From Aminipila sp051883075 (GTDB lineage: Bacteria > Bacillota > Clostridia > Peptostreptococcales > Anaerovoracaceae), in assembly GCA_051883075.1 (NCBI GenBank), contig JBJETA010000153.1:1-7613 (forward strand): a DNA stretch of 7,613 nucleotides, written 5' to 3'. Of this stretch, positions 6,349 through 7,613 are shown one piece after another. Within the stretch, counting starts at the first letter, position 1. Each line of letters opens with the position of its first letter. The notes beneath the pieces are model-generated. The model was not told the DNA's origin, did not search any database, and saw only the letters and a list, made by a program, of their open reading frames with translations. The translations under genes and the position numbers were made by a program.

Positions 6349-7613
6349 CTAAATGCTTTTTGCATCAAGCTGCTGTATTTTTTCAACCACGCTTTCCGGC
6401 ATATCCTTGTCTGCATATTTCTTGGTGACTGCATCCCTGTCCACAACGGTCCAGAAACATCCGCTGCCGCCATAATCTTCACCCAGGTCCGCACCCAGTG
6501 CTAAAGTAAACTGAACCCTCATAACATCTCCATCCTGCAGATAATATTCTGAAAAGCCCACATTCGGGAAAGAATTTCTCACTGAATACATCCAGCCGGA
6601 GCCGTTTGTGTAGTCAAACTCACCCAGCGAATCCTTGGAGCTTCTGGTATCAAAAGCATATCCGCTCTTTTTTAAGGCAGTTTTCATATATTCAGGTATG
6701 CTGTCCATATTCATAGGTAGTTCATTCAGACTGCTTCCGCAGATATGTGCCAGGTAGAAATTTGCTGTCGGTTTTCCTGTATATTTATAGGTAAACCCGT
6801 TTTCATCGAGAAGCTTAAGCAGTACATCTGCCGCAGTATCGCCGTCTTCAAACTCTACCGTAGTAGGATAAATCAGGTATCCCTCTCCCAGACTGAACAG
6901 TTCAACAGCAACAACTGCCTCACAGGTACCTGCTTCAAATTTGACGTCAAAGGTTTTCTTTGCTGTTTCTCCGTCGTCTGTCACTTCAACAACTATTGTA
7001 TTGCTACCCTCTTCAAAGTTAAGTGTATAGCTTGTCTTTACGTCATCATCCCATGCCTTTTTAACCTCAGCTCCGTTTAAAGTGACTTTGCAGCTACCCG
7101 CACCCAGTTTTTTACCTTTTGTAGAGGTAGCATATACATCGAACGTAAGTTTCCCATTTTTATACGTCTTTCCGTTTTCAAGATTCTTTACTTTTATATT
7201 AGGTGCAAAAACCGAAACACTTTCCGCAACCTTGCCATCTGAACCTATACCCGGTATTTTACCTGGAACATTAGCCGTCTGACCCCCTTTTAAAGATTCC
7301 CTTCCTGCTACGGTGCCTGTTATTCCTTCATTTACAGTTACTTTTGTTCCGCTTGTCTTAACCGTTATTTTATCTGCAGCAGCGACAACTTCATATACCG
7401 CACCGGTCCCCTCTATTAAGGCTTCTGAACCCTCTGCCTCAAGTTTCTTTACTTCTCCTGAAATATCCAAGGCTGTTTTCGAAGCTGATTTATCTATCAA
7501 AAGCTTTTCAATATGCGACATAGAATCCACACTAACCTTTGCACTTTCTGCAGATATCTTCATATCTGCAATAACAAGGCTGTTCATTGTCACCGGAACA
7601 TTTGTATTTATAC
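6349..7613 (-). CDS. Secreted Ig-like/DUF4430 (transcobalamin C-terminal-like) protein, N-terminus outside the window
   Basis: Open reading frame entering from the right edge and ending at a TAG (6351-6349). The frame has no stop up to 7613, so the GTG at 7593 is probably internal and the true start lies upstream. Numbering from that GTG, residues 1-100 are Val/Thr/Lys-rich with short beta-strand-like repeats and no family I recognise. Residues ~128-220 read as an Ig-like, Glucodextran_B-type sandwich (NGKTYKNGKLTF, then GSNTIVVEVTDDG). Residues ~235-375 are a DUF4430 domain: GDTAADVLLKLLDENG, then GSGWMYSVRNSFPNVG, then YLQDGDVMRVQFT. The rest is a short charged tail. The stretch between the first DUF4430 helix and the GWMY motif is about 30 residues longer than in the neighbouring DUF4430 protein. 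No SLH repeat, LPXTG or C-terminal membrane segment is visible, so any anchor must be N-terminal. It is first in the visible gene series, 37 bases ahead of the barrel/SLH gene. The DUF4430 call is firm; ligand and exact role are unknown. Confidence 0.85.
   Translation of the reverse strand, partial: INTNVPVTMNSLVIADMKISAESAKVSVDSMSHIEKLLIDKSASKTALDISGEVKKLEAEGSEALIEGTGAVYEVVAAADKITVKTSGTKVTVNEGITGTVAGRESLKGGQTANVPGKIPGIGSDGKVAESVSVFAPNIKVKNLENGKTYKNGKLTFDVYATSTKGKKLGAGSCKVTLNGAEVKKAWDDDVKTSYTLNFEEGSNTIVVEVTDDGETAKKTFDVKFEAGTCEAVVAVELFSLGEGYLIYPTTVEFEDGDTAADVLLKLLDENGFTYKYTGKPTANFYLAHICGSSLNELPMNMDSIPEYMKTALKKSGYAFDTRSSKDSLGEFDYTNGSGWMYSVRNSFPNVGFSEYYLQDGDVMRVQFTLALGADLGEDYGGSGCFWTVVDRDAVTKKYADKDMPESVVEKIQQLDAKSI

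Overview
The window looks like part of a Gram-positive Clostridia-type genome (Firmicutes/Bacillota), probably from a draft assembly or metagenome bin. The evidence is three S-layer homology (SLH) repeats with TRAE-type motifs in one protein and the start of an SLH repeat in another, Gram-positive style export signals, AGGAGG-type ribosome binding sites, GTG/TTG start use, and a 100-N scaffold gap. All real coding is on the minus strand. Read 5'->3' on that strand, four tightly spaced genes run from the right edge to the left edge with intergenic distances of roughly 37, 10 and 55-70 bases, so they are very likely one operon. Both outer genes run off the window.

Layout in transcription order: (A) 7613-6349, the C-terminal part of a secreted protein with an Ig-like region followed by a DUF4430 (transcobalamin C-terminal-like) domain. 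(B) 6311-4644, an exported alpha/alpha-barrel protein of the prenyltransferase/squalene-cyclase-repeat superfamily, with three C-terminal SLH repeats. (C) 4633-3722, a membrane-anchored DUF4430 protein with a TTG start whose Shine-Dalgarno overlaps the stop codon of gene B. (D) about 3651 to beyond position 1, a very large exported protein: DUF4430, then cadherin-like beta-sandwiches, then a PQQ-like beta-propeller (interrupted by the N gap), a Gly/Ser linker, a stalk region and the beginning of an SLH repeat at the left edge. A GC-rich inverted repeat lies between C and D.

How the genes may work together: animal cobalamin carriers (intrinsic factor, transcobalamin) consist of an alpha/alpha-barrel domain joined to a small beta domain that is homologous to DUF4430. 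Here a barrel protein and three different DUF4430 proteins are encoded side by side, with wall-type (SLH) and membrane-type anchors. The most interesting reading is a split, surface-displayed intrinsic-factor-like ligand-capture system, possibly for corrinoids or another small molecule. The domain content and operon layout can be seen in the sequence. The ligand is inference: no transporter, cobalamin riboswitch or B12-synthesis gene lies inside the window.
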